Source: Paenibacillus camelliae (GTDB taxonomy: Bacteria > Bacillota > Bacilli > Paenibacillales > Paenibacillaceae). From it: a stretch of DNA of 64,000 nt. Location of the stretch: NCBI RefSeq assembly GCF_023715345.1, contig NZ_JAMBNY010000001.1, forward strand, positions 1,116,001 through 1,180,000, read 5' to 3'. The notes beneath the pieces were generated by a model that did not search any database, had not been told where the DNA came from, and saw nothing but the letters and a program-made list of their open reading frames with translations. Both the position numbers and the translations under genes were made by a program. Below, one piece after another: positions 43,766 to 52,326 of this stretch (positions within the stretch are counted from its first letter, which is position 1; each line of letters begins with the position of its first letter).

Positions 43766-43963
43766 TTATTTTCGATCCAACTTTTTCAAAATGAGATAAA
43801 GCAATATCACAATAACCCACGGCAACCCATAGGTCGTCATCCACTCAAAGCTTTCCTTTACCCATGACAAATCTGTATGGATATCACTTAATGCAGAAAT
43901 AATTGTAATGCAAAGAAATAATACTAAGCCTGCTACAGATAGTAAAAATACTTTCTTGCCCAC
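43766..43963 (-). CDS. Small two-helix membrane protein, unknown function
   Basis: A 65-residue protein with two hydrophobic segments (VFLLSVAGLVLFLCITI and LPWVIVILLYLILKK) separated by a short acidic region, ending in basic residues. The GTG at 43963 has GGAG at spacing 7, built into the last codons of uxaC, and lies 5 bases beyond the uxaC stop. The longer frame from 44023 overlaps uxaC and is unlikely. A terminator follows. I do not recognise a family. Cotranscription with uxaC does not by itself imply a role in uronate use. Confidence 0.6.
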   Translation of the reverse strand: MGKKVFLLSVAGLVLFLCITIISALSDIHTDLSWVKESFEWMTTYGLPWVIVILLYLILKKLDRK

Positions 43964-43967
43964 AGTA

Positions 43968-45383
43968 TTACTCCGATCCAAAGCGGAAATACTGCTCCGC
44001 ATTGCGATAGCAGATACCTTCAATAATGCTGCCTAGCAGTTCTTTATCGTTAGGCACTAAACCGGCTTCTACCCAGTCCCCTAATAGATTACATAGAATA
44101 CGACGGAAATACTCATGACGAGGATAAGACAGGAAACTGCGAGAATCCGTAAGCATCCCTACAAAGCGAGCTAACAGTCCCATATTAGCAAGAGATTTCA
44201 ACTGTGCAAGCATGCCATCGATAGTATCGTTGAACCACCAAGCTGAACCAAGCTGGATTTTCCCAGGAATACCATCCCCTTGAAAGCTTCCAATAATTGA
44301 AGCTAGCACGTCGTTGTCTCCTGCATTAAGAGAGTAAAGAATCGTACGCGGCAAGCCGCCTTCTCTCTCAATCGCGTCTAGCAGCCTAACAAGTGGTTCT
44401 GCTAGCGGACCATCATTAATAGAATCAAAGCCTGTGTCAGGACCAAGCTTAGAGAACATCGCAGCATTGTTGTTGCGATGAGCTTTAATATGAAGCTGCA
44501 TCGTCCAGCCGTACTCCGTATACAAACGTCCGAGATAACGAAGTGTAAAGGATTTGTAGGCAGCCTCTTCCTCAAGCGAGACAGCTTCCCCGTTCAAAGC
44601 TTTTGCAAATATTGCCGCAGCTTGCTCTTCGGTTGCTTCTGCATACATCACTTTATCGATAGCATGGTCAGATAATAAGCAATCCGTCTCATGAAAAAAC
44701 TGTACCCGCTCCTTCAGTGCTTGCAGCAATACGGAATAGTCGGTTATCGCATAGCCACACACATCCTCTAGTCGTTTCAACCATGGTAAAAACGTCGTCC
44801 GATTAATTTCTAGCGCTTTGTCTGGACGGAAGGAAGGGCGAACCTGGAAGCCAAGATCATTCTCGTTCTTTAAAAGCTGATGGTATTCTAATGTATCGGC
44901 TGGATCATCTGTTGTACATACAACACGTACATTAGAGCTGCGAATTAAGCCACGTGGAGAAAAACCTTCCTCCTTAAGTCTTTCATTCGCTTTTTCCCAG
45001 ATCATCGGTGCGTTTTTCTCATTAATAATGTCCTCGATGCCGAACAGGCGCTTTAGCTCGAGATGTGACCAATGATACAAAGGATTACCAATCGTCATTG
45101 GTACTGTCTTCGCATAGGCTAGAAAACGATCATAATCCGATATCCCTTCACCGCCTGTGACATGGGATTCCTCTATACCGTTTGCGCGCATCGCACGCCA
45201 CTTATAATGATCCCCGTACAGCCAAACCTCGGTTAAATTGCTAAAGGATTTATCCTCGTAAATCGCTTGCGGATCGAGATGGCAATGATAATCAATAATC
45301 GGCATTTCTTTGGCGAATTGCTCATACAGTTCAACAGCTGATTTCGAATTCAACAAAAACTGCTCATCCATAAATGCTTTCAT
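43968..45383 (-). CDS. uxaC: Uronate isomerase
   Basis: A 471-residue amidohydrolase-fold enzyme that converts D-galacturonate to D-tagaturonate and D-glucuronate to D-fructuronate. The metal-binding HxH is in IIDYHCHLDPQAI near residue 34. Family blocks include LYHWSHLELKRLFGI, LHIKAHRNNN, LGSAWWFNDTIDGM and GMLTDSRSFLSYPRHEYFRR. The length is standard. It is second in an operon after a Gfo/Idh/MocA oxidoreductase, starting 33 bases after it. It could handle glucuronate released from glucuronoxylan or galacturonate from pectin; the uxaB-uxaA genes for the next steps lie at 55933-58949. Confidence 0.96.
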   Translation of the reverse strand: MKAFMDEQFLLNSKSAVELYEQFAKEMPIIDYHCHLDPQAIYEDKSFSNLTEVWLYGDHYKWRAMRANGIEESHVTGGEGISDYDRFLAYAKTVPMTIGNPLYHWSHLELKRLFGIEDIINEKNAPMIWEKANERLKEEGFSPRGLIRSSNVRVVCTTDDPADTLEYHQLLKNENDLGFQVRPSFRPDKALEINRTTFLPWLKRLEDVCGYAITDYSVLLQALKERVQFFHETDCLLSDHAIDKVMYAEATEEQAAAIFAKALNGEAVSLEEEAAYKSFTLRYLGRLYTEYGWTMQLHIKAHRNNNAAMFSKLGPDTGFDSINDGPLAEPLVRLLDAIEREGGLPRTILYSLNAGDNDVLASIIGSFQGDGIPGKIQLGSAWWFNDTIDGMLAQLKSLANMGLLARFVGMLTDSRSFLSYPRHEYFRRILCNLLGDWVEAGLVPNDKELLGSIIEGICYRNAEQYFRFGSE

Positions 45384-45416
45384 TCATTCATCTCCTTGCA
45401 TCTAATTTTCTTAATT

Positions 45417-46706
45417 TTAGTAAAATTTAACTAATTCATCAACTTTAACCGCTTGCCCCGTGCGAATCGACTTGTTAGCAGCAATTCCAGTTAGAATAGA
45501 GCGAGCTCCGTCAATATGGTCGGCAGCGCGATTATACTCATCATGCTCAGGAACGCCAAATATATCATTGAGCAGTACAGGATCACCGCCGCCATGGCCA
45601 CCTTGCCCCGTCTCAAACTCTACTTTATAAGGCTCGCCGAACATCGGGAACACGAGAATCGTAACACCCTTCACCGCTCCTTCTAGCGCCTTGTCTCCAC
45701 CAGAATTGACGTAGGATTGCTCAACAATTTTCATTTCGATACGACCATTCGTTCCGTTAAAGGCAATACGATAGCCCTCCCATGGCAGATATGCATTAAG
45801 CGAATACGTAAGCTGTGCTTTGTTTTTGTATTTAACGAGCACACTCATCGTATCTTCAATAGAAATTCCATCTCCAAATACGCTTTGATCACGCTTATAG
45901 CCATCTTCAAATTCTGCATCTAGGTACATCGCCTTTAGGTGCTCATTACTATCGAGCGGTAGAGCGAACGGATCGTCCTGTGCATTAGGATGACCTGTAG
46001 CCCGATCATAAAACGCTGTTACGCCTCTTTTTTCTGCATTCTCACGTCCATAGAACAGTAAATCACCCATTGCAAATACAGTGTCCGGCTGCGATCCGAT
46101 CCAGAAGTTTACTAGGTCGAAGTGATGAGTAGACTTATGAACTAGCAGCCCTCCGCTATTGCGCTTGTCGCGATGCCATCTGCGGAAGTAATCTGCACCG
46201 TGCTGCGTATTAAGCAGCCATTCAAAGTGAATCGATGTTACATCACCAATGACACCGCTTGCAATTAACTCACGCGCTTTTGTGTGATGCGGTGCATAAC
46301 GGTAGTTGAATGTAACGCGTACGCTGCGTCCTGTACGCTCAACAGCATCAAGAATTTCCTGACATTTCTCCTCGTCTACAGTCATTGGCTTCTCTGTAAT
46401 GACATCACAGCCAAGCTCTAGTGCACGAATAATGTAAGTATGGTGGGTGCGATCCACGCTTGTCACGATAACTGCGTCAGGCTTTTCTGCTTCGATCATG
46501 TTGTCGAACTCTTCACTTTTATATGTTTTTACGGCATTATAATTATATTTATCAGTCAATAGCTTATTCGCATAATTCATTCGAGTTTGGTTCACATCAC
46601 AAAATGCAAGCAATTCCGAGGTTTCACGAAATGTTGTAGCAATCGCAGAATAGAAAAACTCTGCACGACCTCCTACGCCAACCTGTACATATCTTTTCTT
46701 CGTCAT
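45417..46706 (-). CDS. Gfo/Idh/MocA-family oxidoreductase
   Basis: A 429-residue NAD(P)-dependent oxidoreductase with an N-terminal Rossmann fold (YVQVGVGGRAEFFYSAI) and the EKP motif in VITEKPMTVDE. The C-terminal domain contains the block LVHKSTHHFDLVNFWIG, with the probable catalytic His. It is longer than the 345-residue relative at 33998, partly from an insert near residue 220-250 (RENAEKRGVTAFYDRATG). ATG 46706 follows AGGAGA at spacing 9. It is the first gene of the uxaC operon, divergent from an AraC gene, so it probably acts on a uronate or unsaturated-uronate product; the substrate is not certain. Confidence 0.88.
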   Translation of the reverse strand: MTKKRYVQVGVGGRAEFFYSAIATTFRETSELLAFCDVNQTRMNYANKLLTDKYNYNAVKTYKSEEFDNMIEAEKPDAVIVTSVDRTHHTYIIRALELGCDVITEKPMTVDEEKCQEILDAVERTGRSVRVTFNYRYAPHHTKARELIASGVIGDVTSIHFEWLLNTQHGADYFRRWHRDKRNSGGLLVHKSTHHFDLVNFWIGSQPDTVFAMGDLLFYGRENAEKRGVTAFYDRATGHPNAQDDPFALPLDSNEHLKAMYLDAEFEDGYKRDQSVFGDGISIEDTMSVLVKYKNKAQLTYSLNAYLPWEGYRIAFNGTNGRIEMKIVEQSYVNSGGDKALEGAVKGVTILVFPMFGEPYKVEFETGQGGHGGGDPVLLNDIFGVPEHDEYNRAADHIDGARSILTGIAANKSIRTGQAVKVDELVKFY

Positions 46707-46835
46707 CTCATCATCTCTCCTTGTCATTTAATTGCCTATGCTTAAAATTTACCGCAAAATATCATTATTTTCCTCGTATATTATGCTAATATTAATAAAA
46801 GGTCTTATATTTTGTCCTTAAGGAGAAGGCTTTCT

Positions 46836-47693
46836 ATGAAAATAAAAAGTAAGCTGCATTATGGTGATCCATTAGAGCCGTTGCATGTGGAATACGACCG
46901 ACGTAAAGGTCATTTCTCTATGTCTAGCAGTCATATGCACAGCCATTATGAACTATACTATTTGTTCGCAGGACAGCGAGTTTATTTCATTAGAGATCGT
47001 TCTTACACAATTCAAGCCGGTGACTTTGTCATCATCCCTAGCGATGTCGTTCATAGAACGCTGGATAGCGGTGTACCTGACCACGAACGACTGGTGCTCT
47101 ACTTCAATGAGGATTACTTTAAGCAGTTTGCGAGAGAGGATGCCGAGCTTTTGCTAGCCCCTTTTCACAGCGCACGACATATACATCGAACTGCACCTCA
47201 CGAAAAGCTCCATATCGAGCAGCGTTTATATACGATGCTGCATGACATTCAGGAGCAACAGCCAGGTTATAGGTTAACTGTACAAAATACGGCCACGGAC
47301 ACGTTATTATATGTAGCACGTCAAATGCGAAATGCTGTAGTTGATCCTGCTGATGATATCCTTTCTCCAACCGAAGCAAAAATGATGGAAATTGCTCAAT
47401 ACATCAACGCTCATTTTCGTGATGACTTGACCTTAGAACGATTAAGCAGCAGATTTTACCTAAGTGAAAGCTATTTGAGCCGTACCTTCAAAAAACTGAC
47501 GGGCTTCGCCTTTACTGAATATGTTGGAATGACGAGGGTGAAGGAAGCACAAAGACTGCTTCGAGAGACGAATAAGCGGATTACTGATATTTCGGAGGAG
47601 GTCGGCTTTGGCAGCTTTGCTCATTTTCAGAAGGTATTCAAGGAGCTAACCGCACTCTCGCCGCGGGATTATCGCGCGCAGTTTCGCAAGTAG
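46836..47693 (+). CDS. AraC-family regulator (divergent to the uxaC operon)
   Basis: A 285-residue regulator with an N-terminal cupin (HSHYELYYLFAGQRVYFI, IPSDVVHRTLDSG) and a C-terminal double helix-turn-helix (LERLSSRFYLSESYLSRTFK; ISEEVGFGSFAHFQKVFK). ATG 46836 follows AGGAGA at spacing 9. Only 129 bases separate it from the divergent oxidoreductase-uxaC operon, its probable target. It is clearly paralogous to the regulator at 51386-52216: both have FIRDRSY, a PxHERLV block and similar spacing, so a local duplication with divergence is likely. Confidence 0.9.
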   Translation: MKIKSKLHYGDPLEPLHVEYDRRKGHFSMSSSHMHSHYELYYLFAGQRVYFIRDRSYTIQAGDFVIIPSDVVHRTLDSGVPDHERLVLYFNEDYFKQFAREDAELLLAPFHSARHIHRTAPHEKLHIEQRLYTMLHDIQEQQPGYRLTVQNTATDTLLYVARQMRNAVVDPADDILSPTEAKMMEIAQYINAHFRDDLTLERLSSRFYLSESYLSRTFKKLTGFAFTEYVGMTRVKEAQRLLRETNKRITDISEEVGFGSFAHFQKVFKELTALSPRDYRAQFRK

Positions 47694-47700
47694 AAAACTA

Positions 47701-47739
47701 AAAAAGAAGTCGACCCATGCGATGGTCGACTTCTTTTTT
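47701..47739. terminator. Strong bidirectional terminator
   Basis: AAAAAGAAGTCGACC (47701-47715) pairs with GGTCGACTTCTTTTT (47724-47738) around an 8-base loop. It serves the AraC gene on one side and map on the other, whose stop codon it touches. Confidence 0.9.
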
Positions 47740-48486
47740 CTATTGAGCAGTCAAAATTTGGGGACCCTCAGAGGTAATCGCAATCGTATGCTCGTATTGT
47801 GCAGCGAGCTTGCGATCCCTTGTTCGCGCAGTCCAGCCATCCTCATCGATTGTCATGTAGTAGGTGCCCTCGGTAATCATTGGCTCGATCGTGAATACCA
47901 TGCCCTCCTTGATGCGGGGGCCTTTGCCGAGCTTGCCGACATGCATATAGTTCGGTTCCTCGTGCAGATCCCGGCCAATACCATGCGCAAGAAGATCGCG
48001 CACGACGCCGAAGCCATTCGATTCCGCATGACGCTGAATCGTACTTGTCACGTCGCCGAGTCGATTACCAGGCTGCGCTTGCGCGATGCCGAGGTCAAGG
48101 CATTCCTTCGTAATGCGCATGAGCTTCTCTGCTGTCGGAGAAATCTTCCCGACCGCATAGCTCCATGCCGAATCGCCAAGCCAGCCGTCGAGCTCTGCGA
48201 CCGTGTCGATCGTCACGATATCGCCTTCCTTAAGTGGTTTATCGCTAGGGAAGCCATGTGCGATTACGTCGTTGACAGAAGCACAGGTCGCATATCGATA
48301 GCCCTTATAGCCCTTCGTGTAGGGCTTTGCACCATGCTTCACAATAATCTCTTCAAAGATGCGCTCAATCTCGTTAGTCGTGATGCCAGGCTGAATAAGC
48401 GGTGCGATCGTGCGATGGCATTCAGCCACCACTTGACATGCCTTACGGATGGCCTCGATCTCATGCTTGCTTTTTAAGATAACCAT
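47740..48486 (-). CDS. map: Type I methionine aminopeptidase
   Basis: A 248-residue pita-bread-fold metalloprotease that removes the initiator Met. The metal ligands are visible: the Asp pair in TIDTVAELDGWLGDSAW, His in AHGIGRDLHEEPNY, Glu in VFTIEPMI and Glu in YEHTIAIT. The start at ATG 48486 has AGGAG upstream; the long N-terminal extension reaching 48828 is only a read-through frame overlapping the TetR gene. The coding region is about 55-58% GC in sampled lines, clearly above its neighbours (40-47%). It is located with a TetR gene rather than with the ribosomal-protein operon, so it may be an acquired second map copy. Confidence 0.94.
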   Translation of the reverse strand: MVILKSKHEIEAIRKACQVVAECHRTIAPLIQPGITTNEIERIFEEIIVKHGAKPYTKGYKGYRYATCASVNDVIAHGFPSDKPLKEGDIVTIDTVAELDGWLGDSAWSYAVGKISPTAEKLMRITKECLDLGIAQAQPGNRLGDVTSTIQRHAESNGFGVVRDLLAHGIGRDLHEEPNYMHVGKLGKGPRIKEGMVFTIEPMITEGTYYMTIDEDGWTARTRDRKLAAQYEHTIAITSEGPQILTAQ

Positions 48487-48493
48487 ATTCGTT

Positions 48494-49078
48494 TCACTGC
48501 TCCTTTGTAATTGCTTGCACCGCAAGTCGGGCGATTCGATCGATTTCCAGCTCGGTAATACCCGAATAATAATGCAGCCCATAACAGCCGACCAGCACTG
48601 CAAGCATATAGTCGCCGCTGTCGTCATCGTATGGAATGATCGATTGGAGTGGTGCGTATAGTCGTTCTCTGAAACGTCTTTTACAGTGATGCTGATCCTT
48701 CTCTGGCAAGCCTGCATAATGTTCTGCAGCCATTTTGTAGATAAGATATGTACGTGCGTCTGACTGCCATAGCCGAAGCAGCGCCTTGGAATAAGCGATA
48801 ACCTGCTTATCTTCCAGACCTCCGCCACCGATGCTTGTCCATTCTTCTAGAGCTTGCTCACATCGTTCAAAGCCACTTTCCAACACATCCTGGATCAATA
48901 AAAGTCGGTTAGGGTAATAATGGTACACCGTACCATAACCAAGCTCGGCCTCGCGAGCAACATCGCGAATATCAAAGCTACCGCCCGTGCGAAAGTAAGT
49001 GCGCGCGGAGGCGTCTAGGATCTGCTCTCTACGCTGCATGCGAATGAGCTCATTTTGTTCCTTTGTACGCGGACTCAT
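48494..49078 (-). CDS. TetR/AcrR-family transcriptional regulator
   Basis: A 194-residue regulator. The TetR DNA-binding domain occupies residues 15-65 (REQILDASARTYFRTGGSFDIRDVAREAELGYGTVYHYYPNR, recognised as three helices with the YGTVYHYY recognition motif). The C-terminal ligand domain is unassigned. GGAGG precedes the ATG. It ends 7 bases before map, so the two are probably cotranscribed; autoregulation and control of map are reasonable guesses. Its ligand is unknown. Confidence 0.9.
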   Translation of the reverse strand: MSPRTKEQNELIRMQRREQILDASARTYFRTGGSFDIRDVAREAELGYGTVYHYYPNRLLLIQDVLESGFERCEQALEEWTSIGGGGLEDKQVIAYSKALLRLWQSDARTYLIYKMAAEHYAGLPEKDQHHCKRRFRERLYAPLQSIIPYDDDSGDYMLAVLVGCYGLHYYSGITELEIDRIARLAVQAITKEQ

Positions 49079-49246
49079 GAATTCGTGGACCTCCTTGTTT
49101 AGACCTGCATATTTGTCGATGTAAAAATATTACCGCATATGGCAGGGATCTGCAATATTTTCTATTGTAATAAAAGTGATATTTAGAACAACGTTACAAT
49201 ACAGCCACCACTATTAGAACTAGAGTAGAGTAACCGGATTGTGAAC

Positions 49247-49284
49247 GTCAAATAGCCCTCATCCATTGATGAAGGTTATTTGAC
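49247..49284 (-). terminator. Long hairpin overlapping the end of the 227-codon gene
   Basis: Arms of 17 bases (49247-49263 / 49268-49284) around a 4-base loop, with one mismatch and one wobble pair. It includes the stop codon at 49259-49261. No U-tract follows, so termination or mRNA 3'-end protection are both possible. Confidence 0.5.
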
Positions 49285-49942
49285 TTCCCTTTTCCCTTGC
49301 TACATAGCAGTGAAACACTGCATCGAAGCGTTTAAAGAATTGATGTCCATCCTCCCACTCTTTAAAATGCAGGTCCATTCGTGTTGTTGCCCAAGGGACG
49401 GGCGTGTGCTTGGAGGTTAATCTTCCAGGTAAAATCGGCTCTTCCACAACAGCCGGAAATTCCTGATAACCAAAGAGCAGATTTTCATGCATCCCGATCA
49501 TTTCATACTTAGGACCTGTAAAGCCTCTTTCCTCCTGCAGCTGGTAATGATAAAAAATATAGCTGGCTACCATTTCTGGTCGAAGATACGCTACCCTCCC
49601 CCCGATACGCTCTGGTTTTTCCTTCCTTCTCCAGTGATCAAGTGAGGCTGGCTCGTTAAAATGAAACACGTCGATGAGAGCTATCCACTTACGTGCTTCC
49701 TCTTGTCCTGGCCAATCCTCCAGCATTGCGTTCAAGCCAGGGACAATTAGCTCAGGGGCAACTTGGCCTGTTAACTGTTCAATATAAAGAAATGCATCAC
49801 GTTCAAAAATAAATCCAGCGACCGTCATACAATGCCCCGTATCTATGAATGTTTGTCCGGCATGCTCCTGATACATGACGGCAACTGCTCGCTCTTCCAT
49901 CCCTTTTTTTAATCGAGCTCTAAACATATGTCGCTCAATCAT
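49259..49942 (-). CDS. Conserved-looking hypothetical protein in the acetylesterase operon
   Basis: A 227-residue soluble protein that I do not recognise. It is rich in aromatic residues and His, for example IFYHYQLQEERGF, FDAVFHCYVA and DVFHFNEPASLDHWRR, with no signal peptide or membrane segment. AGGAG lies 9 bases before its ATG. It starts 42 bases after the CE12-type esterase gene and probably shares its mRNA. The N-terminal MFRARLKKGMEE is faintly like rhamnose-mutarotase-type alpha/beta proteins, but the rest does not support that. A role in pectin or rhamnose side-chain metabolism is suggested only by context. Confidence 0.65.
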   Translation of the reverse strand: MIERHMFRARLKKGMEERAVAVMYQEHAGQTFIDTGHCMTVAGFIFERDAFLYIEQLTGQVAPELIVPGLNAMLEDWPGQEEARKWIALIDVFHFNEPASLDHWRRKEKPERIGGRVAYLRPEMVASYIFYHYQLQEERGFTGPKYEMIGMHENLLFGYQEFPAVVEEPILPGRLTSKHTPVPWATTRMDLHFKEWEDGHQFFKRFDAVFHCYVAREKGSQITFING

Positions 49943-49984
49943 TGCCCCTCACTCCTAGAATGTATTCATTACTTAAGCTGTCAT

Positions 49985-51097
49985 CTATACCGCGTCCGGC
50001 TTCATAAACATTGTGAGCGGCATTAATTGAAGCTCGCGAATGCCCTGAGCGACAAGTGCAGCAATCGCTAAACCTCCCTGCTCTTGGAAATGTGTATTAT
50101 CTTTAATCCCGCTGGAGTAGTTTATCCACTCACCCGGTTCGCCCCATAGCAGCAATGATCTACTAGCTTCCTCGCCCAGCTGCTCGAACAGCTGCTTGCT
50201 CTTCTCGGCTAAGTCGATCAATGGAATATGTTCGTCTGCTGCCAGTTGTCTTACTGCTTCTAAATAATCTTTATGTGTATCGATCAGCCTTCCGTTCTGA
50301 TCAAAGTATCTGCGATGTACGGACGTAAGCAGCACAGGCGTTGCTTGAACCGAGCGAGCAGCTTCGATATATTGCTTCAAATACTGTGGGTAGGTTGTTG
50401 CGGGATCGGTGTGTCGCTCCTCATCAGACTTTTGATCGTTATGTCCGAATTGGATGAACAAAAAGTCTCCTTCCCTCATCGTCTCCATTATTCCATCCAG
50501 CCTGCCCTCTGCAATAAAGCTCTTGGAGCTGCGTCCACCGACCGCATGGTTAGCGACTACGACATCATGCTTGAAATAGTAGTTCAGCATTTGACCCCAG
50601 CCTGAGAATGGAAAACGACTTGGTGCAGGATCTGTGACTGTAGAATCACCTGCCAAATAAATCGTAATCTGCTGTTCTGATGCAGTCAGCTCGAGCGCGT
50701 TAATGCGCGGAGCTAGTCCTCCAAAGCTAAGCTTCAGCCTGCCATCCCTCACATTTACCCCAAATTGCTCATGTGCAAATTGACCCGCTACGGTCTCATA
50801 GTTTTGCAATACAACATGCTCACCATTTGTCTTTAAGGATGTTTGCGTTGGTGCAATGGCATCGCCAATTAATACTGTAACGATGTAGTTGCCATTCGGT
50901 ACATCCGCTATAAACGTTGCATCGAAGGGAATGCAAAAATCTCCATTCAAAGGCTGCTCCGTCCGTCTCTTAGCTGAGAGTTTATGAGGCGAAGTAAAGC
51001 CATAGCCTAGGCTAGCGTCATACAGCGTCGTATGCGTCACCTTTTTATAATTTTCAGCTGTATCTGCTTCAGGCCCAAAATCAAATTTCCACGACAT
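49985..51097 (-). CDS. SGNH carbohydrate acetylesterase (CE12, rhamnogalacturonan acetylesterase-like)
   Basis: A 370-residue protein. Residues 1-135 form a beta-sandwich (malectin/galactose-binding-like; begins WKFDFGPEA). The SGNH hydrolase domain follows: catalytic Ser in YLAGDSTVTD (about 150), Gly in NHAVGGRSSKSF, Asn in IQFGHNDQK, and the Asp-His pair in KDNTHFQE (about 342-345). This matches CE12 enzymes such as RhgT/YesT that deacetylate rhamnogalacturonan or xylan oligosaccharides. There is no signal peptide, so it is intracellular. It is divergent from the AraC gene at 51386. Confidence 0.88.
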   Translation of the reverse strand: MSWKFDFGPEADTAENYKKVTHTTLYDASLGYGFTSPHKLSAKRRTEQPLNGDFCIPFDATFIADVPNGNYIVTVLIGDAIAPTQTSLKTNGEHVVLQNYETVAGQFAHEQFGVNVRDGRLKLSFGGLAPRINALELTASEQQITIYLAGDSTVTDPAPSRFPFSGWGQMLNYYFKHDVVVANHAVGGRSSKSFIAEGRLDGIMETMREGDFLFIQFGHNDQKSDEERHTDPATTYPQYLKQYIEAARSVQATPVLLTSVHRRYFDQNGRLIDTHKDYLEAVRQLAADEHIPLIDLAEKSKQLFEQLGEEASRSLLLWGEPGEWINYSSGIKDNTHFQEQGGLAIAALVAQGIRELQLMPLTMFMKPDAV

Positions 51098-51294
51098 ACT
51101 TAAGCTCCTTTCTTAGTCTACGATACACTTATGAAATAAAGCTGCTGTTAGGTTTGATCGTTGCCTATTTTCATTTACTGTAGCGAAACTATCAGCTATA
51201 ATCGACTATAATAATTGCTCAGTTCATAAAAAAGTTGCATATTTTGCACCAGCAAACTCTCTAGACTTACTCCATGAAAAGCTCAATGACTATC

Positions 51295-51342
51295 TTCATA
51301 GCAACTTTCATAACAAATTTCATAGCAATCTTAATAGCAAAT
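51295..51342. repeat. Four tandem 12-bp repeats before an araC gene
   Basis: Consensus TTCATAGCAAMT, with units at 51295, 51307, 51319 and 51331, each 12 bases and differing at one to three positions. They lie 44-91 bases upstream of the AraC start, inside the 288-bp divergent region shared with the acetylesterase operon. The phasing is close to one helical turn, which suits a cooperative protein-binding array. Confidence 0.75.
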
Positions 51343-51385
51343 ATGATGGTGAATGACATGTAGGAATAGTTTTGGAGGTGAGCAG

Positions 51386-52216
51386 GTGGGGATCTTTCAC
51401 AATAGCACGGGGACGATTGCCGTTGATCATTATAAACGTAAAGGCTTCTATGCGATGCCCGTTCACCATGCCCACGATGTGTACGAGCTGTACTATTTAT
51501 TCCATGGTGAACGCACCTTTTTTATACGAGATCGTTCTTATCGCATTGAACGTGGCTGCTTTGTTTTTGTAGAAAAAGAGGAGCTGCACAAAACGATTGA
51601 TGCTGAGGTTCCTAACCATGAGCGACTCGTTATCAATTTCAGCTCTGAGGTCATCTCAGATTTCCCTATACGTGGACATAGTGGCGTCATTCTATTGCCA
51701 CCGCAGGAGCAATATAAGGGCGAAACGCTTGTACGGGAAATTATAGCGGAAGCTCAAAATGATGCTGAAGGCAGAGATGTGATGTTAGGGTCTTTACTCA
51801 AGCAGCTGCTGCTGCTATTGTTTCGTGCACAGAGAGAGCAGCCTGAGATTAAAGCAGATACATCAAGTGTACATAGAACAATCTCTGAGGTGGCCGCCTT
51901 TGTCGGTAAGCATTATAACGATGAGCTTCGACTCCATGATGTTGCCAATCGTTTTTTTATAAGTCCATATTATTTAAGTCGCAAATTTAAAGCGTGCACA
52001 GGCTTCGGCTTCTCTGAATATGTCCAGCTTGTACGCATACGCGAGGCACAGCGCTTGCTAAGAGAGACCGAGCTTAAAATCATTGAAGTCGCAGAACAAG
52101 TCGGCATTGACTCTGTTGCTAATTTTCATAAGCTGTTTAAATCAGCGAACGGCTGCTCACCGCTGCAATATCGTAAGCGTCAGCAGGCAAGCGTAAGAAG
52201 CCACCGCTATATTTAA
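51386..52216 (+). CDS. AraC-family regulator (divergent to the acetylesterase operon)
   Basis: A 276-residue regulator with an N-terminal cupin (VYELYYLFHGERTFFI) and a C-terminal double helix-turn-helix (LHDVANRFFISPYYLSRKFK; VAEQVGIDSVANFHKLFK). GTG 51386 has GGAGG 7 bases upstream, and the cupin then begins at a normal distance; the ATG 11 codons earlier lacks a site. It is a paralogue of the regulator at 46836. Probable activator of the divergent CE12 operon and probably of itself, through the 12-bp repeat array. Confidence 0.89.
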   Translation: MGIFHNSTGTIAVDHYKRKGFYAMPVHHAHDVYELYYLFHGERTFFIRDRSYRIERGCFVFVEKEELHKTIDAEVPNHERLVINFSSEVISDFPIRGHSGVILLPPQEQYKGETLVREIIAEAQNDAEGRDVMLGSLLKQLLLLLFRAQREQPEIKADTSSVHRTISEVAAFVGKHYNDELRLHDVANRFFISPYYLSRKFKACTGFGFSEYVQLVRIREAQRLLRETELKIIEVAEQVGIDSVANFHKLFKSANGCSPLQYRKRQQASVRSHRYI

Positions 52217-52275
52217 CTCCGATACACGATACGCTAAGGTGGTACAAGCCTAAAGCTGTTCAAAGTAGCCAACAA

Positions 52276-52322
52276 AAAAAGCATCCTAGCAACGCTCTAT
52301 AAAAGCGCTCAGGATGCTTTTT
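52276..52322. terminator. Bidirectional terminator between araC and the SR1P-like gene
   Basis: AAAAAGCATCCT (52276-52287) pairs with AGGATGCTTTTT (52311-52322), flanked by A- and T-runs. It ends 4 bases from the stop codon of the SR1P-like ORF. Confidence 0.85.
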
Positions 52323-52326
52323 GAAG

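Noticed and set aside
47722..48477. A 251-codon open frame on the plus strand opposite map
   Set aside because: It is the mirror of a well-supported map gene in GC-rich DNA, has no ribosome binding site and no family-like sequence.
48487..48828. N-terminal extension of map to 48828
   Set aside because: It would overlap most of the TetR gene; the normal MetAP N-terminus and length are obtained from 48486.
51241..51385. Short upstream ORF reading into the AraC gene from the ATG at 51353
   Set aside because: No ribosome binding site for that ATG, while GGAGG is correctly placed for the GTG at 51386.
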